NCBI GenBank assembly: GCA_938014945.1
Contig: CALLQH010000071.1
Location: 1 to 9,162, forward strand
Length of the DNA stretch: 9,162 bases
Source of the DNA: an uncultured bacterium
Lineage (GTDB): Bacteria > Pseudomonadota > Alphaproteobacteria > SP197
Direction: 5' to 3'
Shown here: positions 6,744-9,162 of the stretch, one piece after another
Layout of the letters: every line of letters starts with the position of its first letter
How positions within the stretch are numbered: position 1 is the stretch's first letter
Notes under the pieces: model-generated
Database searches by the model: none
The model's input: only the letters and a program-made list of their open reading frames with translations
What the model was told of the DNA's origin: nothing
Translations under genes and position numbers: made by a program

Positions 6744-7159
6744 CCGCAAGTTCCATCCCGGCAGGTTTCGTGGCCGCCGAATCCGGCGATCCCTACGAAC
6801 GCCACAACAACCTCAACCTGATTCACGAACCGGGCGACGGCACTGTCGAGGTCGGCCTGCTGGCCGAGGAACTGCACGCCAACGAATACGGCATGGTGCA
6901 CGGCGCCGTGCTGATGATGCTGGCCGATGCCGGGCTGTGCATGAATTCCCGCTGGCCCAATCCCGGTGAAGGCGCGATCACGGTCTCCATGACGACGAAC
7001 TTCGTCGCCGGCGCCAGGATCGGCGAGTTCCTGGAGACGCGCAGCACGGTGGTCCGCCGCACCCGCAACTTCAGCTTCGTCAATTGCGACATTGTCTCCG
7101 GCGACAAGGTCTGCATGACCTCCACCGGCATCATCAAGCGCCTGATGCCGAAGGATTGA
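6740..7159 (+). CDS. PaaI-like hotdog-fold thioesterase
   Basis: A 139-residue protein of typical single-hotdog length. The core motif is G-M-V-H-G-A (51-56), followed by the helix containing LADAG (61-65), where D63 is the likely acidic catalytic residue of the PaaI/DUF4442-type family. The strand TVSMTTNFVAGA (81-92) and the closing strands follow. Such enzymes hydrolyse acyl-CoA thioesters in the cytoplasm, usually as tetramers. The ATG at 6740 overlaps the ThDP-enzyme stop as ATGA. A longer in-frame reading back to 6500 is only another frame of the upstream gene and does not resemble a hotdog protein. The coupling implies matched amounts of thioesterase and ThDP enzyme, hinting that the ThDP enzyme handles a CoA thioester or feeds one (inference). 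It ends the plus-strand block. Confidence 0.88.
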   Translation: MTASSIPAGFVAAESGDPYERHNNLNLIHEPGDGTVEVGLLAEELHANEYGMVHGAVLMMLADAGLCMNSRWPNPGEGAITVSMTTNFVAGARIGEFLETRSTVVRRTRNFSFVNCDIVSGDKVCMTSTGIIKRLMPKD

Positions 7160-7165
7160 CCGGCG

Positions 7166-7927
7166 CTAGTCGGCGATCATCGCGCCGTCGACGACATGGA
7201 TCGAGCCGGTGACGAAGCTCGCCATGTCGCTGGCGAGGTAGAGCACGGGTGCGGCGATCTCGCGGACATGGGCGACACGCTTGAAGACGTTGGTGGCGCC
7301 CAGAATCTCGTAGCCCGCCTCGACGCTGCCCGTCATGTAGGTCGCCCAGTTGCGCAGCATGTCGGTGTCGATGACGCCGGGACAGACCGCGTTGACGCGC
7401 ACGTTCGGAGCGAACTCCAGCGCGTGCGCCTTGGTCAGGGCGATGACGCCGGCCTTGGTCGCGCAGTACATGGATTCATCGACTGCGCCGACAAGACCCA
7501 GGACGGACGCCATGTTGACGATCGAACCGTGGCTCTCCTGAAGGGCCGGAAGCGCGCGCTGGGTGGTGAAGAAGACACCCTTCAGGTTCGTGTCGACCAC
7601 CCGGTCCCAGGTCTCCTCGTCGATCTTCTCGGCGGGGCTTTCGATGTCCATGCCGGCGTTGTTGACCAGCACGTCGAGGCCGCCGAGCGCGTCCAGCGCC
7701 GCATCGACCAGCGCACGGCAGCCCGCGACGCTGGAAACCGAACCAGGCGCGGCGACCGCGCGGCCGCCTGCCCCAAGCTCGTCCAGCGCCTGCGCCGTGC
7801 TATCCGCCGTGCTGCCGTTGACCGCGACACGGGCGCCGGCCTCCAGAAAGGCTTCGACCACGCCACGTCCGATGCCGCGCGATCCGCCCGTCACCAGGAC
7901 CCGTTTGCCGGAGAAGTCGATGCTCAT
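7166..7927 (-). CDS. SDR family oxidoreductase, array copy A
   Basis: A 253-residue classical SDR with TGGSRGIG (13-20), NNAG (89-92), and N114, S141, Y154 and K158 as the catalytic tetrad. PG-I-TDM (183-190) starts the substrate loop, and ASFVTGSIHVVDG is near the end. It looks like a 3-oxoacyl-ACP-reductase-like or alcohol dehydrogenase-type enzyme using NAD(P)H; substrate unknown. By hand alignment it matches copy B at about 159 of about 253 positions. It differs from B and C in ending DGAMIAD rather than DGGE, a small change near the C-terminal subunit contact. The ATG at 7927 follows an AAGGGAG site. It is the last gene of the minus-strand array and stops 6 bp from the convergent thioesterase stop. 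Confidence 0.93.
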   Translation of the reverse strand: MSIDFSGKRVLVTGGSRGIGRGVVEAFLEAGARVAVNGSTADSTAQALDELGAGGRAVAAPGSVSSVAGCRALVDAALDALGGLDVLVNNAGMDIESPAEKIDEETWDRVVDTNLKGVFFTTQRALPALQESHGSIVNMASVLGLVGAVDESMYCATKAGVIALTKAHALEFAPNVRVNAVCPGVIDTDMLRNWATYMTGSVEAGYEILGATNVFKRVAHVREIAAPVLYLASDMASFVTGSIHVVDGAMIAD

Positions 7928-7959
7928 GCCCTTGCTCCCTTTCGGAGTGGCGTGTTGAT

Positions 7960-8724
7960 CTAGTCCACCACCTCGCCGCCATCGACGACGTGGATGGAGC
8001 CGGTGACGAAGCTGGCGATATCGGAGGCGAGGTAGAGCACCGGCCCGGCGATCTCACGGGTCTCGCCGACGCGCTTCATGGCGGCTGCGCCCTGGCCGAG
8101 GACCTTGTAGCCCTCTTCCCGGCTGCCCCACTTGGTGACAGCCAGGTGGCGCAGCATGTCGCTGTCGATCGCGCCGGGGCACACCGCGTTGACGCGGATG
8201 TCGGGGGCAAGCTCGATGGCGTGGTTCTTGGTCAGGCTGATGACGCCGGCCTTCGAGGCGCCGTAGGGCGCGCCGATCGACAGGCCGATCATGGCGTTGA
8301 CCGAGGAGATGTTGACGATGTTGCCCCGGGTCTTGCGCAGATGCGGCACGGCATACTTCGTGATGAAGAAGACACCCTTCAGATTGGTGTCGATGATCTT
8401 GTCCCAGACCGCATCGTCGGTGTCCTCGAGCCTGGTGCCCTCATAGACGCCGGCGTTGTTGACCACGACGTCGAGGCCGCCCAGGCCCGTCACCGCGCCC
8501 TCGACCACCGCCTTGCAGGCCGCCGAGGTATCGACCGAACCGGGGGCCGCAACCGCGCGGTCGCCCGCGCCCAGTTCGCCGAGCGCCTTGGCCGTGCTCT
8601 CCGGGCTGCTGCCGTTGACGGCGACACGCGCACCGGCCTCGAGAAAGGCCTCGACGATGCCACGGCCGATGCCGCGGGTGCCGCCGGTGACCAGCACGTT
8701 CTTGCCGGTGAAGTCGATCTGCAT
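7960..8724 (-). CDS. SDR family oxidoreductase, array copy B
   Basis: A 254-residue classical SDR, full length. It has TGGTRGIG (13-20), NNAG (89-92), N114, S141, Y154 and K158, and the same TGSIHVVDGG ending as its neighbours. The first 65 residues are nearly those of copy A. The largest differences are at about 94-107, 121-155 (around the active-site Ser/Tyr) and 193-222 (the substrate-binding loop). That suggests the paralogs share cofactor and fold but take different substrates (inference). The start at 8724 is set by an AGGAG site 5 nt upstream; the open frame continues further to 8988, but that stretch is the shadow of copy C. It is 32 bp ahead of copy A and 52 bp after copy C, consistent with one transcript. 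Confidence 0.93.
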   Translation of the reverse strand: MQIDFTGKNVLVTGGTRGIGRGIVEAFLEAGARVAVNGSSPESTAKALGELGAGDRAVAAPGSVDTSAACKAVVEGAVTGLGGLDVVVNNAGVYEGTRLEDTDDAVWDKIIDTNLKGVFFITKYAVPHLRKTRGNIVNISSVNAMIGLSIGAPYGASKAGVISLTKNHAIELAPDIRVNAVCPGAIDSDMLRHLAVTKWGSREEGYKVLGQGAAAMKRVGETREIAGPVLYLASDIASFVTGSIHVVDGGEVVD

Positions 8725-8729
8725 GGGGT

Positions 8730-8734
8730 CTCCT
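8730..8734 (-). promoter_or_regulatory. Ribosome binding site that sets the copy B start
   Basis: AGGAG on the minus strand, 5 nt before the ATG at 8724, within a longer AGAGGAGA. It rules against the longer in-frame reading that runs back into copy C. Confidence 0.8.
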
Positions 8735-8752
8735 CTATTGCGTTTCTTGTTG

Positions 8753-8771
8753 TCGGCGCCCGTGTCGCCGA
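8753..8771 (-). other. Hairpin between SDR copies C and B
   Basis: A perfect 6-bp inverted repeat, TCGGCG (8753-8758) and CGCCGA (8766-8771), with a 7-nt loop, lies 5 bp after the copy C stop. On the minus strand it is followed by an A-rich stretch rather than T's, so it is not a normal intrinsic terminator. It may be an mRNA-stability or attenuation element, or chance in GC-rich DNA. Confidence 0.3.
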
Positions 8772-8776
8772 AGGGT

Positions 8777-9162
8777 TCAGTCGATGGTCTCGCCGCCGTC
8801 GACGACATGGATGGAGCCGGTGACGAAACTCGCCATGGCGCTGGCGAGATAGAGCACCGGCGCCGCAAGTTCGCGGGGATGGGCAATGCGCTTCTGGGCG
8901 GCGCAGTCCTGCGCGATGATCTCGTAGCCGGCCTCCACGGAACCGGCCATGCGCACGGCCAGGTTACGCAGCATGTCGGTATCGACACCGCCGGGACAGA
9001 CCGCGTTGACCCGGATGTCGGGCGCGAACTCCAGCGCGTGGGCGCGGGTCATGTTGATGACGGCGGCCTTGGAGGCGCAATAGACCGAACCCTTCGGCAC
9101 GCCGATCAGGCCGTTGACCGAGTCGATGTTGACGATTTTGGCGGACGAGTCGCGCAGGTGTT
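8777..9162 (-). CDS. SDR family oxidoreductase, array copy C (5' part outside window)
   Basis: The C-terminal 127 residues of a third classical SDR; the frame stays open to the right edge, so the N-terminal Rossmann motif lies beyond it. The visible part has the catalytic Ser in IVNIDSVNGLIG, Tyr and Lys in YCASK with the usual 13-residue Ser-to-Tyr spacing, the substrate loop start CPGGVDTDMLRN, and the shared ending TGSIHVVDGG. A GTG at 9100 could be misread as a start, but it lies between the catalytic Ser and Tyr and cannot begin a working enzyme. The sequence is a patchwork of residues found in copy A (YCA-KA, AHALEFAP, GSVEAGYEI) and copy B (SVN, PDIRVNAVCPG, DGGE). It stands upstream of copy B in the same direction. 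Substrate unknown. Confidence 0.92.
   Translation of the reverse strand, partial: HLRDSSAKIVNIDSVNGLIGVPKGSVYCASKAAVINMTRAHALEFAPDIRVNAVCPGGVDTDMLRNLAVRMAGSVEAGYEIIAQDCAAQKRIAHPRELAAPVLYLASAMASFVTGSIHVVDGGETID

Noticed and set aside
5007..6749. Long minus-strand open frame (about 580 codons) opposite the ThDP enzyme
   Set aside because: It mirrors a well-conserved gene in GC-rich DNA, where antisense frames stay open by codon bias. Its Gly/Ala/Arg/His/Asp-rich translation shows no recognisable domain.
7162..7186. GGCGC/GCGCC inverted repeat at the convergent junction as a terminator
   Set aside because: The 15-nt loop, lack of a T-tract and position mostly inside SDR copy A make chance pairing more likely.
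7196..8823. Two plus-strand open frames opposite SDR copies A and B
   Set aside because: They resemble each other only because the sense genes are paralogs. Their similarity is explained by the duplication, not by coding on the plus strand.
8725..8988. N-terminal extension of SDR copy B
   Set aside because: The extension is another frame of copy C, and a strong AGGAG site supports the internal ATG at 8724.
1..9162. CRISPR arrays, tRNA or rRNA genes, insertion sequences, defence or phage systems
   Set aside because: I found no regularly spaced repeats, cloverleaf-like segments, transposase or integrase motifs, or defence-type domains on either strand.

Overview
The window is GC-rich and densely coding, with G/C-ending codons, short Shine-Dalgarno sites and tightly packed genes. 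The set of protein families (acyl-CoA dehydrogenase, GST, several SDRs, TPP enzyme, PPOX flavoprotein, PaaI-type thioesterase) fits a free-living alphaproteobacterium with a broad catabolic repertoire. That taxonomic call is inference; no rRNA, tRNA or other marker is present. I see no mobile element, integrase, CRISPR array, phage gene or transcriptional regulator.

There are three transcriptional blocks. (1) Minus strand, 3559 down to 3: a PLP-dependent carbon-carbon lyase/decarboxylase of the sphingosine-1-phosphate-lyase-like group, a small secreted protein of unknown function, an acyl-CoA dehydrogenase, and a glutathione S-transferase-like protein whose start overlaps the dehydrogenase stop by 4 bp (ATGA). 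(2) Plus strand, 3633 to 7159: an SDR oxidoreductase, a PPOX-fold FMN protein, a ThDP (thiamine diphosphate) enzyme of the acetolactate synthase/decarboxylase superfamily, and a PaaI-like hotdog thioesterase, the last two overlapping by 4 bp. Blocks 1 and 2 diverge from a 73-bp intergenic region that must hold both promoters. (3) Minus strand, from the right edge down to 7166: three consecutive paralogous SDRs, the third cut by the window edge. Block 3 converges on block 2 with only 6 bp between stop codons.

Taken together the genes look like a degradative or modification pathway for a small organic acid, acyl-CoA or aldehyde. The PLP lyase and the ThDP enzyme could each break or form C-C bonds, the SDRs could oxidise or reduce alcohol and carbonyl intermediates, the acyl-CoA dehydrogenase would desaturate a CoA thioester, and the thioesterase would release the acid. 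The substrate cannot be read from the sequence, and I do not recognise the exact gene set as a named pathway. The most useful leads are the divergent PLP-lyase/ThDP-enzyme pair and the triple SDR array.
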